NCBI GenBank assembly: GCA_963575745.1
Contig: CAUYUJ010021652.1
Coordinates: forward strand, 59,444-123,443
Source of the DNA: Prorocentrum cordatum
Taxonomy: Eukaryota; Sar; Dinophyceae; Prorocentrales; Prorocentraceae
DNA length: 64,000 nt
Direction: 5' to 3'
Shown here: piece by piece, positions 1 to 9,539 of the stretch
How the letters are laid out: every line of letters begins with the position of its first letter
How positions within the stretch are numbered: the stretch's first letter is position 1
The notes under the pieces: model-generated
Database searches by the model: none
Told to the model about the DNA's origin: nothing
The model's input: the letters and a program-made list of their open reading frames with translations, nothing else
Translations under genes and position numbers: made by a program

Positions 1-59
1 AAATTCGGGAGCAATGCGGGAGGCAACACCTCAGCCTTTGGTGCGGGCAAAACCTTTGT

Positions 60-240
60 CTATATCCACTGCAGTATGGAGTTTCGGGCTCCCTTCCCAA
101 GAAACCCGAGGCGCACTGGATATGGATACATTTGCCCCCTAGAGGCTCGATTTTTGTCCATATCCAGTGCGCCTCGGCCTTGTGGCGCCGCTTCCCAAAA
201 AGTCCAAAAGGCATTGGATATGGACATGAATCTTGCCCGC
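60..240. repeat. Hairpin with 19-bp perfect arms
   Basis: Arms 108-126 and 157-175 are exact reverse complements (GAGGCGCACTGGATATGGA) with a 30-nt loop. A further GGATATGGACAT follows at about 213. The GGATATGGA core recurs in the hairpin pair at 63172-63327, so the two may belong to one small repeat family. Confidence 0.6.
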
Positions 241-375
241 ATTGGGGAAGGCCCCGAGGTCCAGGCATCTTGCAGCAGGCAGGCATACCCCACCACGGCT
301 CCTGGCCAGGGCCGTGCTGTTTCCTGGTATGGTGTGCGGACGAGGGGCCCTCATCATCGATGCAGGGGTGTTGTG

Positions 376-555
376 CAGTGGAGGCCCGTGCGAAGAGACA
401 CCCTGCTTGCCTCCAGGGTGCCCTGGTCTTCTTGTGCTTCGGTGGTCTTGCTATGGAGAGCGCGGCGTGCCCACACCGAGAACCAATGGGCGTCCCCTTG
501 GGTCTCAGGGGGTGGGTTTCCTGTGGAGGGCTTCTTTGTGGACTGGCCTCCACTG
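376..555. mobile_element. CAG-family TIR element, complete copy
   Basis: A 180-bp unit begins CAGTGGAGGCC and ends GGCCTCCACTG. Its interior has two landmarks: a CTGCTTGCCTCCAGGGTGCC block on the left and a GGGTCTCAGG...TTTCCTGTGG block on the right. Full or interrupted copies lie at 39551-39728, 41765-42157 and 43484-43940, with fragments near 1254-1340 and 1745-1885. No open frame is shared between copies, so it is nonautonomous. The transposon class is unknown. Confidence 0.7.
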
Positions 556-670
556 CACTCGAGAGAGGGAGCGGCGCCGCCAGGGCGTGCCGCGCAGGAC
601 CCAGGAGTCCGGCACGGGCTTTGACAAGAGGTCGGAGCTTTGCAAAGTGCTTGCTGCGCCTGAGTTTAAA

Positions 671-823
671 TCGGGCACGTCCCTCTACAGGAGGACTGTT
701 CAGAAACAGTCCAACAAACCAGTCCGGAGACGATCTCTCGATGATTCCTAGGCTATATTCGAGCATGTTTTGACCACGTTTTATTTTTCGTCCAGGATCC
801 GCCTGGTGGGGACATGCCCGACC
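671..823. mobile_element. MITE-1 (TCGGGC TIR) copy
   Basis: The left end reads TCGGGCACGTCCCTCTACAGG and the right end CCGCCTGGTGGGGACATGCCCGAC, forming terminal inverted repeats of about 22 bp. The interior is AT-richer than its surroundings and carries the family motif TTTTCGTCCAGGATCCGCCTG. This is one of about twelve copies in the window. Confidence 0.75.
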
Positions 824-1112
824 TCATCCTGGGTAACTGCGTGCGCCAGGGCTGGGCGGTGCCGCGGTGCGCAGCCGCCGTGCTCTCGTGCAGCGGGGGG
901 GGGGGGCCTTAGACCGAGACCCGAGACCGCGGCGGCTCTCGCGCGCTCGCCCGGCAGCGGGGAGTCTGTGCCAGGAGGCGCCCTGCGTTTCGCCTCCCCG
1001 GGGTGCCCGGGGGTCGACGGAGCAAAGACGCCACGAGCACACCTCGGGGGCGGAAAAGAGGGGGGTGATGACTAGGGGGGGGTGGATATCATGGCGGGGG
1101 CCATGATGTTTC
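824..1112. other. Unassigned GC-rich spacer
   Basis: I see no gene, repeat arm or tandem array here beyond short G runs near 895-906 and 1074-1082. Confidence 0.4.
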
Positions 1113-1235
1113 CCCAGATTTCAGGGCGCCTCTTCTTGTTTCATTACGTCCCTGGCCCCCCCGCTGGGCCGCGCACATGCCGCGTCATGATTTGCGCCCC
1201 CCCCTCTTGGACACCCCCCTCTTGGCCGCTCCCGA
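1113..1235. repeat. Dispersed repeat, copy 1 of 2
   Basis: The stretch from CAGATTTCAGGGCGCCTCTT through the C-rich TCTTGGACACCCCCCTCTTGG block recurs at 2608-2730 with few changes. Confidence 0.65.
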
Positions 1236-1584
1236 ACACCGTGGGGGGGGCCCGTGCCAAGGAGCGCCCTGCTTGCCTCCAGGGTGCCCCGGGGTTCTCG
1301 GGCTTCGACGGTCCTGCGGTGGAGAGCGTGGCGTTCCCACTTGTTGCTCGCTTGTGGACGACGGTCAATGGAGAGGAAGCGTGTTGCCAATCAATTTCCG
1401 GATGCCTGACACATGTCTTAAGCATGTCTGAAACATGTAAAGAAAATGGTGTAAACATGTTTAGGACAATTGTCCGACATGTTAAACACACTGTTGATTC
1501 GATGGTAGGATTCTTAGGGTGCCCATTGTCATGCCATCCACACCTTTTTGCCTCCTCAGGGTGCCCTGGGTCGAAGGAGAAAAA

Positions 1585-1724
1585 ACGCTATAAGCATAAA
1601 CTTTTAGCGCTCCGCACGGATTTCTCGGAACCGCGCTGGGTCCCAGAGGGCGGCGCGCGCCAGGGAGGGGGCCCAGCGCAGATCAAAGAATCCGCGCGGA
1701 CCTTCACCGTTTATGGTTATGCCG
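1585..1724. repeat. Foldback element FB, copy 1
   Basis: AACGCTATAAGCATAAAC on the left mirrors GTTTATGGTTATGCCGTT on the right, and the inner arms carry AGCGCTCCGCACGGATTTCT and its counterpart. The family is described at 30608-30776, where the arms are best preserved. Confidence 0.65.
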
Positions 1725-1744
1725 TTTTTTTTTTGTTTGTTTTA

Positions 1745-1885
1745 TTGGGTTTCTTGGGCTTCGATGGTTTCCTATGGCAAGCGTGGCGTGCCCACAGCAA
1801 AAAGGCAGTGGACGTCCCCTGGGGTCTCAGGGTTGGGTTTCTCGTGGGAAATGCCTTGTGGTCGAGCTCTCCTACTGCTGTGGAG
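1745..1885. repeat. CAG-family fragment
   Basis: This contains the right half of the CAG element (TTCTTGGGCTTCGATGG, then GGGTCTCAGGGTTGGGTTTCT). The terminal CCACTG is lost and replaced by CTACTGCTGTGGAGG. A left-half fragment lies at about 1254-1340. Confidence 0.55.
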
Positions 1886-1993
1886 GACGATTCATGGAGA
1901 GGAGGTATACTGCCGAGTGATGTGCAGATGCCCAAAGCATGTTCAGCACATGTTCCCGAAGTGCCGAAGCGCGGATCGAGCATGGCTCGAGCG

Positions 1994-2240
1994 GCTTCAT
2001 AAAGCATGCCGAGCACAGCCGACAGACTGCCCTTGAGCTCGACGACAGAGCGGTGAGGCTGCCCACTGCCATGGCCTCCGCACTCCTGCTGCACCCCCGC
2101 TCGAGCTCTGCACCCCCGCTCGAGCTTCATGAAGCATGCCGAGCACATCCGAGAGACTGCTCTTGAACCCGACGACGGCACGGTGAGGGGGCCCACTGCC
2201 GTGGCCTCCGCACTCCTGCGGCCCGCCCGCGCGAGCTCTG
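1994..2240. repeat. 130-bp tandem duplication
   Basis: Unit 1 starts at GCTTCATAAAGCATGCCGAG (1994) and unit 2 at GCTTCATGAAGCATGCCGAG (2124), a period of 130. Both run through GCCTCCGCACTCCTG to a CGAGCTCTG motif. Confidence 0.7.
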
Positions 2241-2384
2241 CGCCCCCCCCCCCCCGGGGGCCCCTCCCCGTGCCCGCCTCGGCCCGCCCGCCGCGGCGGC
2301 GGCGGCCGCGGCGGCGCAGAGCCGAGCCTCCCGGGAGGGCCACGGGGCGGGGGCGGCCGCCGGAGCCTCAAGAGGCCTGGCCAC

Positions 2385-2541
2385 GCGCAGAAGGGGGTAG
2401 GGGGAGGGGGGAAGGCTTCTTAGAGGCACCCCCGCTTCTGAGAAGGCGCGGGCCTTCACTATAGATGTAAGGCCGAGGCCTTCTAAGAAGCAGGGTGCTT
2501 CTAAGAAGCCTTCCCCCCTCCCCCCTAGCCCCTTGTGCGCG
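2385..2541. repeat. Palindromic element PAL-A, copy 1
   Basis: Near-perfect inverted repeat. The left arm runs from GCGCAGAAGGGGGTAGGGG through GGAAGGCTTCTTAGA, and the right arm from TTCTAAGAAGCCTTCC to CCCCTTGTGCGCGCC. The best copy is at 8701-8863. It lies between two GC-rich copies (2237-2375 and 2740-2873) of a CCCCGGGGCCCCTCCCCGTG block. Confidence 0.7.
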
Positions 2542-2607
2542 CCGCCAAGAGGCGGGGGGTCAATGCAAACGGCAGGGGGCCAACTGCGAACCCTACCACT
2601 GCCCCCC

Positions 2608-2873
2608 TCAGATTTCATGGCGCCTCTTCTTATTTTATTACGTCCCAGGCCCCCCCGCTGGGCCGCGCACATGCCGCCGGTCATGATTTGCACCCCCCCC
2701 TCTTGGACACCCCCCTCCTGGCCGCTCCCGAGCTCTGCCCCCCTCCCCCCCCCCCGGGGCCCCTCCCCGTGCCCGCCTCGGCCCGCGTGCCGAGGCGGCG
2801 GCGGCGCCGCGGCGGCGCAGAGCCGAAAAGCTCCCGGGAGGGCCGCGGGGCGGGGGCGGCCGGAGCCTCAATG
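2608..2873. repeat. Dispersed repeat copy 2 plus GC-rich duplicate
   Basis: Bases 2608-2730 repeat 1113-1235. Bases 2740-2873 repeat 2237-2375 (GTGCCCGCCTCGGCCCG, then CGGCGCAGAGCCGA, then TCCCGGGAGGGCC). This is a local segmental duplication of non-coding DNA. Confidence 0.6.
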
Positions 2874-2911
2874 AGACGGGGGGTCCATGCAAACGGCAGG
2901 GGGCCAAATGT

Positions 2912-3089
2912 CTGGACGCCCGAAGTGGGTACGGAAAGAATGGGCACCATGCCCAACAGCAGGTCCGGTTCATTTTGGACAGGACTCGCTGTCCGCGTCG
3001 CCGCGGCCTGTGTCCATTCGAGACAGAAGGCCGCCTGCCCAACAGCGGCCGCTGTACCCATTCTTTCGGTACCCATCTCGGGCGTCCAG
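2912..3089. mobile_element. TIR element H (GGACGCCCGA), copy 1
   Basis: The 178-bp unit has TIRs of about 32 bp: CTGGACGCCCGAAGTGGGTA at the left and TACCCATCTCGGGCGTCCAG at the right, plus an inner ATGCCCAACAGCAG motif. Other copies are at 51998-52187 and 55070-55298. No coding content. Confidence 0.7.
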
Positions 3090-3091
3090 AA

Positions 3092-3229
3092 AGTGCGAAC
3101 CCTACCACTACCCTCACGATTTCTGAGGGGCAGGGTGGGGTTCACCTCGCTCGGGAGCTCCCGAGCGAAGGGAAGCCCACCCTCCGCCGCAGAAATCGTG
3201 GGGGGTAGGGGTAGGGTTTGCATGTGGCC
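3092..3229. repeat. Long palindrome PAL-B, copy 1
   Basis: The unit reads GTGCGAACCCTACC...CGATTTCTGAGG, then GGGAGCTCCC at the centre (about 3152-3163), then the mirror image ending GTAGGGTTTGCATGTGGCC. Arms are about 68 bp. A second full copy is at 61419-61566 and a half copy at 29288-29366. Confidence 0.75.
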
Positions 3230-3242
3230 ACCTAAACGGGGG

Positions 3243-3455
3243 GTCAGCCAGGGCGCTGGATCCTGCAGGATCCTGCGAAGACGCCCTCCTAGCTGACCCG
3301 GGTTAGCGAGCCGCTCGTGGCCGCGAGGCGGCCGCGCATATCGGTTGACCCGGGTTGGCGAAGCACTGCGTTGCAATTGTTTGTTCTTGCGTTGCAGTTT
3401 TTGGGTTTCCTGCTGACCCGGGTCTGGATTGACCCGGGTCAGAAGATCCCCGACC
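3243..3455. repeat. TGACCCGGGT-motif repeat region, copy 1
   Basis: TGACCCGGGT occurs five times among GGATCCTGCAGGATCCTGC repeats. The same motif mix and the closing GGTCTGGATTGACCCGGG recur at 54700-54880. The region is non-coding. Confidence 0.65.
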
Positions 3456-3502
3456 GAGCCTCCCGGGAGGGCCACAGGATGTTGAACGAGAGCAACGCTT
3501 CA

Positions 3503-3645
3503 GTCGGGCACGTCCCTTTACAGGAGGAGCGTTCAAACATAGTCCCCACAATAGTCTGGGGACGATTTCTCCTATGATGTTTGACCATTTGGGAGCATCT
3601 TGTTTGACTCTGTTTTATGTTTCGTCCAAGATCCACTTGTATCGC
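3503..3645. mobile_element. MITE-1 copy, right end eroded
   Basis: The left end TCGGGCACGTCCCTTTACAGG and the interior GGGGACGATTTCTC...GTTTCGTCCAAGATCCACTTGTA are recognisable. The right TIR ends in unrelated sequence after CTTGTATCGC. Confidence 0.65.
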
Positions 3646-3840
3646 AGGCCTCGAGGTTGACACCAACACCAATATCGGCGGCGTGCCGCCGCCGAGGGAA
3701 GAAGATTCCGATCTCGGTAATGGTGGTCATATTCCGGCTTCCAAGGTGGCCGAACTATTGCCACCAACACCGACATCTAGGATCATCTTCCCCCTGTGGA
3801 GGCCCCCCCCCCTGCGTTGGTGTTGGTGCCCATTTCCAAG
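3646..3840. repeat. CACCAACACC repeat region
   Basis: CACCAACACC occurs twice, and GTTGGTGTTGGTGCCCATTT provides the inverted motif. The right part (about 3770-3846) is similar to 40230-40356. Confidence 0.45.
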
Positions 3841-4036
3841 CCTCCTAAATTCGAGCAGGGGATCGACTCCAGAATCGATGTGTGCCAACACGGATTCTGC
3901 TGAGCCCACGAGAGACCGACGTGGGAGAGAGCGAGTGGATCTACAGCGCATTTGTAGCCATGTTCCGCGGGCTCGACGGGGAATCAGGTTTGGGGTACGT
4001 CGATTCTGTAGTCGATCCCCTACTCGAGAACCCCAG
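3841..4036. mobile_element. TIR element (GGGGATCGACT)
   Basis: Arms 3851-3878 and 3999-4026 match at 26 of 28 positions as reverse complements (TCGAGCAGGGGATCGACT and AGTCGATCCCCTACTCGA). The 120-bp interior shows no coding signal. Single copy in this window. Confidence 0.6.
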
Positions 4037-4469
4037 GCGCGAACCCGACACATGCATGTGGAATGGACATCCGAGCGATGACAAGGGACGGGTTCCCCTC
4101 CGAATGCCCAGAGGAGATACACGGACCGCCGCCTCCCAGGAACCCATCGGGGGGGTTGCCCATCTCTGGGCGGTGGCACGCCGGAGCGTCGTCTGGTACC
4201 GAGTGACGCTCGGGCGTGCCTGCGCCCACGGGTGCCCCCCCTCCCCTCGATGGGTCCCCCTGCGGAGGTCGAGTTTTGCGGCGGCTCTTCCAATGCAGCC
4301 GCATGTCGCCAGGACGCACTGGCCGGGCCTCATCCTCTCAGGCACCGTCGGAGGTGCCGTGCCACCCGCCCCTGGACCCCTCTGTCCAGCGCGCGGTGGC
4401 GGAGGTGGTGCGTGGCGCGGCTCCTGTCCCTCGCTTGAGGCCCTTGGACGTAGTCTCTGTTCCGAGACC
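4037..4469. other. Mostly unassigned spacer
   Basis: Near 4064-4080 is ATCCGAGCGATG, the arm motif of the foldback at 8329-8548, with a weak partner GACGCTCGGGCGTG near 4205. I see nothing else here. Confidence 0.4.
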
Positions 4470-4645
4470 CCCGACGTCATGCATTCTTCAAGACGTTGAC
4501 CCCCAGCGGTCTCGACCCATTCCCCGGGTCGGTTCTTCATCCCGAGCCGTTTTTTGACGGCTCCGAGGCCCGGTCAGGGTCCACAGAAGCCGAAGATAGC
4601 GACAAGCCTCCCGTCGTGATTTTTTCATGACTCGAGGGGGTTTGG
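4470..4645 (+). repeat. Dispersed repeat J, copy 1
   Basis: Landmarks in order are CCCCGACGTCATG, GACCCCCAGCGGTCTC, TTCTTCATCCCGAGCCG and GGCTCCGAGGCCCGG. Other copies are 14147-14462 (split by a hairpin), 40805-40935 (inverted) and 56570-56759. Confidence 0.65.
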
Positions 4646-4805
4646 GTTTTGTCCTCTGAAGCACAGCGTCGGTGGCAGCGTCCGCTCCCCGCGGGCACCC
4701 CGCCGTCGCCGTCGCCTCCCGAGCCGCGCGGCGCCCGCGGCGGAGGCGCTGCCGTGCCTCCGCTGCGCCGCGGCCTGCGCGTGGCCGCTGTACCTGCAGC
4801 TGAGC

Positions 4806-5150
4806 CAGGCGGCCCCCCCTCTGCCCTCCTCCTCTACCCTCCTCTCTCCTCCTCCTCCTCCTCCTCCTCCTCCTCCTCCTCCTACTCCTCCTCCTCCTCC
4901 TCCTCCTCCTCCTCCTCTTCCCTCCTGCTCCTCCTCCTCCTCCTCCTCCTCCTCCTCCTCCTCTTCCCTCCTGCTGCTGCTGCTGCTGCTCCTCCTCCTC
5001 CTCTTCCTTTATGCTGCTGCTCCTTTTCCTCCTCCTTGTCCTCCTTCTCATCCTCCTCCTCCTCCTCCTCTGCCCTCCTGCTCCTCCTCCTTCTCCTCCT
5101 CCTCTTCCCTGCTTCTGCTGCTTCTCCTCCTCCTCCTCCTGTTCCTCTCC
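4806..5150. repeat. (TCC)n array
   Basis: About 345 bp of TCC/CTCCTCTTCC with short CTG and TAC interruptions. The pyrimidine-only strand keeps long frames open on both strands, which are not evidence of a gene. Mirror polypurine-polypyrimidine DNA like this can adopt triplex (H-DNA) structure. Confidence 0.9.
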
Positions 5151-5383
5151 CTCGGGCAACGCTCGGGTGGGAATCGGCTCAGGCGGAGCTTCGAGGTTCG
5201 AGGCGAGGTCCTCGAGGCTCAAGGCTCGAGGCCTATCTGGCGTTTTTTTGGTTGGTCCTCGACGGCTACCCGGCCTGGGGGTGCCCTGGGGGCTCCCAGG
5301 TCATCCCGGCCCGGCCGCTGGAGGCCGGCGACGTGACCCGAAAACCATTATGGGGTAGATTCACGGGGGGGGGCGCAGAGCAG

Positions 5384-5525
5384 GCCAGCCACAACCTGGG
5401 GAGCTGTGGTCCTCACCCCCTGGGGGACCCATCGATTTCGACACCCATCTCGAGAGATCATCGTCGATGCGATGGGTTGCCCCAAGGGGGGGGTAAGGAC
5501 CACAGCTCCCCCAGTTATGGCTGGT
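5384..5525. repeat. 142-bp inverted repeat upstream of HSP70
   Basis: The left arm CCAGCCACAACCTGGGGAGC... mirrors the right arm ...CCCCCAGTTATGGCTGG. The inner arms GTGGTCCTCACCCCC and GGGGGTAAGGACCAC pair too, and the arms extend to CCCATCG/CGATGGG around a loop of about 40 nt. It ends 145 nt before the HSP70 ATG. It may be a MITE, and a promoter role is not shown. Confidence 0.65.
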
Positions 5526-5566
5526 CGGCATAGGCCCCAGTCGTCCATGGATCACCGGTGGGGGGC

Positions 5567-5588
5567 TCCGTGGCCGCTTTGGCTCAAG
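5567..5588 (+). other. Relic dinoflagellate spliced leader
   Basis: The 22-mer starts TCCGTGGCCGC and ends TTTGGCTCAAG. It differs from the conserved dinoflagellate SL (core CCGTAGCCATTTTGGCTC) at three sites: A to G at SL position 6, A to G at 10 and T to C at 11. It is in sense orientation 83 nt upstream of the HSP70 ATG. Such genomic relics are known in dinoflagellates as marks of mRNAs that were trans-spliced, reverse-transcribed and reinserted. It is not an SL RNA gene, because no donor site or Sm region follows. Confidence 0.75.
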
Positions 5589-5670
5589 CAATCTGGGTCC
5601 GAGGCCGAGTCTAGGCCCAATAGTCTTGCTAAGCAATTTCGCGCGCCGGCGGCAGTGAGACACGGTAGAC

Positions 5671-7611
5671 ATGTCGAAGAAGACCGCTGTAGGCATCGAC
5701 TTGGGTACCACCTACTCTTGCGTCGGAGTGTGGAAGAACGATGGCGTCGAGATTATCGCCAACGATCAGGGCAATCGCACAACGCCGTCCTACGTCGCCT
5801 TCACAGACTCCGAGCGCCTGATCGGGGACGCGGCCAAGAACCAGGTGGCCCGCAACCCAGAGAACACGGTCTTCGATGCGAAGCGGTTGATCGGTCGCAA
5901 GTTCGCGGACCCGATCGTGCAGGCAGACATCAAGCTATGGCCTTTCAAGGTCGAGGCGGGCACGGGCGACAAGCCCATGATCGTTGTGACGGCACAGGGC
6001 GAGGAGAAGAAGTTTCACCCCGAGGAGGTCTCTTCGATGATCCTGCTCAAGATGAAGGAGACTGCCGAGGCGTACTTGGGGGCCAAGTGCAACGATGCTG
6101 TCGTGACCGTCCCAGCCTACTTCAACGACTCTCAGCGCCAGGCTACCAAAGATGCCGGGACGATCTCTGGTATGAATGTTCTTCGAATTATCAATGAGCC
6201 TACCGCGGCGGCGATCGCGTACGGCCTCGACAAGAAGGGCAGCGGCGAGAAGAACATCCTCATCTACGACATGGGTGGGGGCACCTTCGACGTCTCCCTG
6301 CTGACGATCGAGGACGGCATCTTCGAGGTGAAGGCGACCGCAGGGGACACACACCTCGGGGGCGAGGACTTCGACAACCGCATCGTGGACTTCTGCATGC
6401 AGGACTTCAAGCGCAAGAACAGGGGCAAGGACCTCGCAGGCAACCAGCGTGCCATCCGCCGCCTGCGGACGCAGTGTGAGCGCGCCAAGAGGACCCTCTC
6501 GTCCTCCACGCAGGCCACGATCGAGATTGACTCGCTCTTCGAAGGTATCGACTTCTCCTGCTCGCTGTCGCGCGCCCGATTCGAGGAGCTCAACATGGAT
6601 TACTTCCGCAATTCTATGGGCCCCGTCGAGAAATGCCTGCGCGACAGCGGCATTGATAAGAAGAACGTGAACGAGGTCGTTCTGGTTGGTGGTTCTACGC
6701 GCATCCCGAAGGTGCAGGCCATGATCCAGGAGTTCTTCAACGGCAAGGAGCCTAACAGGTCCATCAATCCGGATGAGGCCGTGGCCTTCGGCGCCGCAGT
6801 GCAGGCGGCCATCCTCACCGGCGAGGGCTCCTCGCAGGTTCAGGATTTGCTGCTGCTCGACGTGACTCCGCTGTCGATGGGCCTTGAGACCGCCGGCGGG
6901 GTGATGACCAAGCTGATCGAGCGGAACACGACGATTCCCACCAAGAAGGGCCAAACTTTCACCACCTATGCCGATAATCAGCCGGGCGTGCTCATCCAGG
7001 TGTTTGAGGGCGAGCGTGCAATGACCAAGGACAACAACTTGCTGGGCAAGTTCCACCTCGACGGCATCCCGCCCGCCCCGCGCGGCGTGCCGCAGATCGA
7101 GGTGACGTTCGACATCGACGCGAACGGCATCTTGAATGTGGGCGCACAGGACAAGTCGACTGGCAAGTCTAACCAGATCACCATTACCAACGAGAAGGGG
7201 CGGCTGTCTCAGGCCGAGATCGACCGGATGGTGCAGGAGGCGGAGAAGTATCGCGCCGAGGACGAGACGACCAAGCAGAAGATCGAGGCGAAGAACGGAC
7301 TCGAAAACTACTGCTTCACCATGCGTAACACCTTGCAGGAGGAGAAGCTCAAGGAAAAGTTCGAGGATGGAGACAAGGAGAAGATCGAGAAGGCGGTGCA
7401 GGATGCCCTCGACTGGCTGGACAAAAACCAGCTGGCCGAGAAGGACGAGTTCGAGGGAAAGCAGAAGGAGCTGGAGGGCGTCGTCAACCCCATCATGATG
7501 AAGGTGTACCAGGCAGCGGGCGGTGGCGAAATGCCGGAGGGTGGCATGCCGGGCGGCGGCGGGAACGCCCCAGGCGGCGGCGCGGGGCCCACCGTTGAGG
7601 AGGTGGACTAG
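5671..7611 (+). CDS. HSP70: Cytosolic HSP70 chaperone, intron-free
   Basis: ATP-driven chaperone that folds and remodels client proteins with J-domain and exchange-factor partners. The 646 residues are the normal cytosolic length. Order: nucleotide-binding domain 1-385 with IDLGTTYS (9-16), Lys71, Glu176, [14 protein letters not shown] (198-211) and [17 protein letters not shown] (336-352); linker DLLLLDV (392-398); substrate-binding beta domain about 398-510; alpha lid about 515-615; a GGMP-type Gly/Met tail; and C-terminal EEVD (643-646), the docking site for TPR co-chaperones, which marks a cytosolic rather than ER or organelle form. There is no signal peptide. The start is the first ATG and gives the family N-terminus. 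All catalytic residues checked are present and there is no frameshift, so it appears functional. The absence of introns and the SL relic 83 nt upstream suggest a retroposed copy. No promoter or poly(A) signal could be recognised. Confidence 0.97.
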   Translation: MSKKTAVGIDLGTTYSCVGVWKNDGVEIIANDQGNRTTPSYVAFTDSERLIGDAAKNQVARNPENTVFDAKRLIGRKFADPIVQADIKLWPFKVEAGTGDKPMIVVTAQGEEKKFHPEEVSSMILLKMKETAEAYLGAKCNDAVVTVPAYFNDSQRQATKDAGTISGMNVLRIINEPTAAAIAYGLDKKGSGEKNILIYDMGGGTFDVSLLTIEDGIFEVKATAGDTHLGGEDFDNRIVDFCMQDFKRKNRGKDLAGNQRAIRRLRTQCERAKRTLSSSTQATIEIDSLFEGIDFSCSLSRARFEELNMDYFRNSMGPVEKCLRDSGIDKKNVNEVVLVGGSTRIPKVQAMIQEFFNGKEPNRSINPDEAVAFGAAVQAAILTGEGSSQVQDLLLLDVTPLSMGLETAGGVMTKLIERNTTIPTKKGQTFTTYADNQPGVLIQVFEGERAMTKDNNLLGKFHLDGIPPAPRGVPQIEVTFDIDANGILNVGAQDKSTGKSNQITITNEKGRLSQAEIDRMVQEAEKYRAEDETTKQKIEAKNGLENYCFTMRNTLQEEKLKEKFEDGDKEKIEKAVQDALDWLDKNQLAEKDEFEGKQKELEGVVNPIMMKVYQAAGGGEMPEGGMPGGGGNAPGGGAGPTVEEVD

Positions 7612-7884
7612 GCCTTCCGTTTGCCGCTCATTTTCGGCGCAGGGGGGGACGCCGTGCATCCTTTGACCTGCTCGGCGCCCCTCAGCGGCGGAGCAGAGTC
7701 GACCTCGCCTCGGCCGTGAGCTGCTGCCCGGCCGTCCGGCGGGACAGCAGGGCTTTGCGCGTGCGCGGGGGGCCGCTGGCCACAGACCCACAGGGCTTCG
7801 CTCCGCCTAGGGGGGAGCGCTGCCTGGGAGAGGGCGCAACAAAACAATCACCGATAGGGGGCCGATGCTCGGAGGAGAACAATG
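7612..7884. other. HSP70 3' flank
   Basis: The stop codon is TAG at 7609-7611. No poly(A) tract, terminator-like structure or repeat is evident in the next 270 bases, so there is no visible retroposition tail. It has either decayed or was never present. Confidence 0.5.
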
Positions 7885-7972
7885 GCGTACGCAGAAACAG
7901 TTGGCGCTCCGCGCGAGTTTCTTGGATCCGCGCAGAGCGCGGAGCGCCAACACTTGCTGCTTCTGGCGTTGT
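7885..7972. repeat. Foldback element FB, short copy
   Basis: Arms TTGGCGCTCCGCGCG and CGCGGAGCGCCAA flank TTTCTTGGATCCGCGCAGAG. The GC-rich interior of the family is missing, leaving a compact hairpin 275 bp after HSP70. Confidence 0.65.
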
Positions 7973-8026
7973 CGGTTGTTCATCATCTTCTTATTATTGT
8001 TGTTATGTGTGTTAATCTTCTTCTTG

Positions 8027-8190
8027 TTCTGCTTATTCTGCTTATTCTGCTTCTTCTTCTTCTTCTGCTTCTTCTTCTTCTTCTAGATAATCCACCCCGC
8101 CCAGGAACGTGCGGATTCGCTATCGGAGGCACATCGGAGATGTGTCGGCGATGCACCGCCGATTCCTGGCCGATGTTCTCCTCATTCCCT
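8027..8190. repeat. CTT/TTC microsatellite and element Q fragment
   Basis: Bases 8027-8082 are (CTT)n/(TTC)n with TCTGCTTAT interruptions. Bases 8098-8175 (GTGCGGATTCGCTATCGGAGG, then GCCGATTCCTGG) resemble the interior of element Q at 41846-42054. Confidence 0.55.
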
Positions 8191-8328
8191 CTGAGCTGGT
8201 CCCACAGCGGCCTTCCCCCTTCCCTCCCCGCGCCCGGGGCCAGTGTGCGACCTCGACCCTGGAGGATCGAGGCCCGAGGGCCCGGGGGGGCTCGTCGACG
8301 GCCACCGCTTGGGGGCTCGTCCTTCGGG

Positions 8329-8548
8329 GACCTCGGCAGGGGGTGGACGTGGAGCAAGCTGGGCCCCGGGGGGGGGGCACGCACATGTCCTTGGCATCGC
8401 TCGGACGTGTGCGTTTTTTGCTTGGCGAGGACCATCGAGGAGCATCCTTGATCATTTCGCGAAGAAGCCACGCACGAAGCCGAACAAAAGCACAGGGAAT
8501 GGACGTCCGAGCGATGGCCAGTGTCCGCCTCCGCCTCCTGCCGAGGTC
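8329..8548. repeat. Foldback with CATCGCTCGGACGT arms
   Basis: Inner arms 8391-8408 and 8503-8520 pair at 16 of 18 positions. Outer arms GACCTCGGCAGG (8329-8340) and CCTGCCGAGGTC (8537-8548) pair perfectly. The 95-nt loop has no coding signal. Confidence 0.6.
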
Positions 8549-8700
8549 TGCGGAGGTCGATCCCCCGGGCGGGGGCCCGGGGCAGCCTCCCGCCTCGCAC
8601 GAGGACGGGGGCTGCCGGTCCCGCTTGGGACCCCTCGGGGCGTGCTCGAGGCCGCGGCGGGGCGCCCAGCGCCATCGTGGAGAGGCCGCACCCCTGTTGG

Positions 8701-8863
8701 CGGCGCGCAGAGGGGGGTAGGGGTTGGGGGGAAGGCTTCTTAGAAGCACCCCTGCTTCTCAGAAGGCGCGGGCCTTCTCTACAGACGTAAGGCCGAGGCC
8801 TTCTAAGAAGCAGGGTGCTTCTAAGAAGCCTTCCCCCCAACCCCTACCCCCTGTTGCGCGCCG
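8701..8863. repeat. Palindromic element PAL-A, best copy
   Basis: Arms of about 75 bp. The left runs GGCGCGCAGAGGGGGGTAGG then GGAAGGCTTCTTAGAAGCAC. The right mirrors it as TGCTTCTAAGAAGCCTTCC and ends in CCCTGTTGCGCGCC. Copies or relatives: 2385-2541, 14482-14690, 31912-32085, 49780-49945 and 54480-54672. Confidence 0.75.
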
Positions 8864-8944
8864 CCAACCCTGACCGGGCCTGGGGGCCGGTTCCTGATCC
8901 CCGAGGCCAGAGTTGTGGGCAGCGCTCACAGGGTCGGGGTGTTG

Positions 8945-9121
8945 TCAGGAGGGAAAGAAGCACACAGACACAAGGAGTCGTGGGCTCCCAGGAAGATGTT
9001 GGAAACTATTGGAAGTGGGTGGGAAGGCGGAAGCCCTGCAAATATGGAAACTATGGGGAATCCTGGGATTTGTGTCTTTATATATATATATGTGTGTGTG
9101 TGTGTCCTTGGGCCCCTTTAT
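8945..9121 (+). repeat. Dispersed repeat K, copy 1
   Basis: Begins CAGGAGGGAAAGAAGCACAC, carries CACAGACACAA, a GGAAACTATGGGGAATCCTG block and a (GT)n tail, and ends CTTGGGCCCCTTT. Four copies lie at 8945, 39185, 40617 and 59366, all on the + strand. No known family recognised. Confidence 0.7.
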
Positions 9122-9535
9122 GTTGGCAGGGTTCGGCAGGTCCGCGGACGAAGACGCGTCGTCCCAGGACGCTCACCAGAGCGCTCTCGAAGGCGCTCCG
9201 GGACGCCCTGCAGGGCGTTAAATTTAAGCGATTTGCTAAGTATAGGCTGATTTGAAACTTCAGGTGGAGACATTTGTAGACATTTGTCTTTTTTCCCCCT
9301 GGCGACAACAGGCTTGACTCCGGGATGGGGGTGCGGTCTCGTCACGATCTGCGCTGGCGCCCTCCGAGCGCCCGAGAACTCCTCAGGAACAGCCAAGGGC
9401 AGCGCAGAGATCAGCTCTCTACAGGGATCCGCTAATGTTTTTGGCGGGCCGTTCGCCATGCTACGGATCTGCCAGGGCCCGTGATGGATAGCCACGGATG
9501 GCGTAGCGCCACGTAGGGGATTGCTGGTAATGTAG
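9122..9535. other. Unassigned spacer
   Basis: No repeat or gene recognised. A short open stretch near 9150-9255 has no recognisable motif. Confidence 0.4.
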
Positions 9536-9539
9536 TGTG

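Noticed and set aside
4488-5222. Long frames through TCC/GGA arrays on both strands (also 9461-10201, 11606-12539, 23103-24393, 29054-30403, 42089-43552, 53374-54788, 56510-57332), giving poly-Ser, poly-Leu, poly-Pro, poly-Glu, poly-Arg or poly-Gly
   Set aside because: TCC and GGA repeats contain no stop in any phase, so open frames follow from composition. No domain or start context supports a gene.
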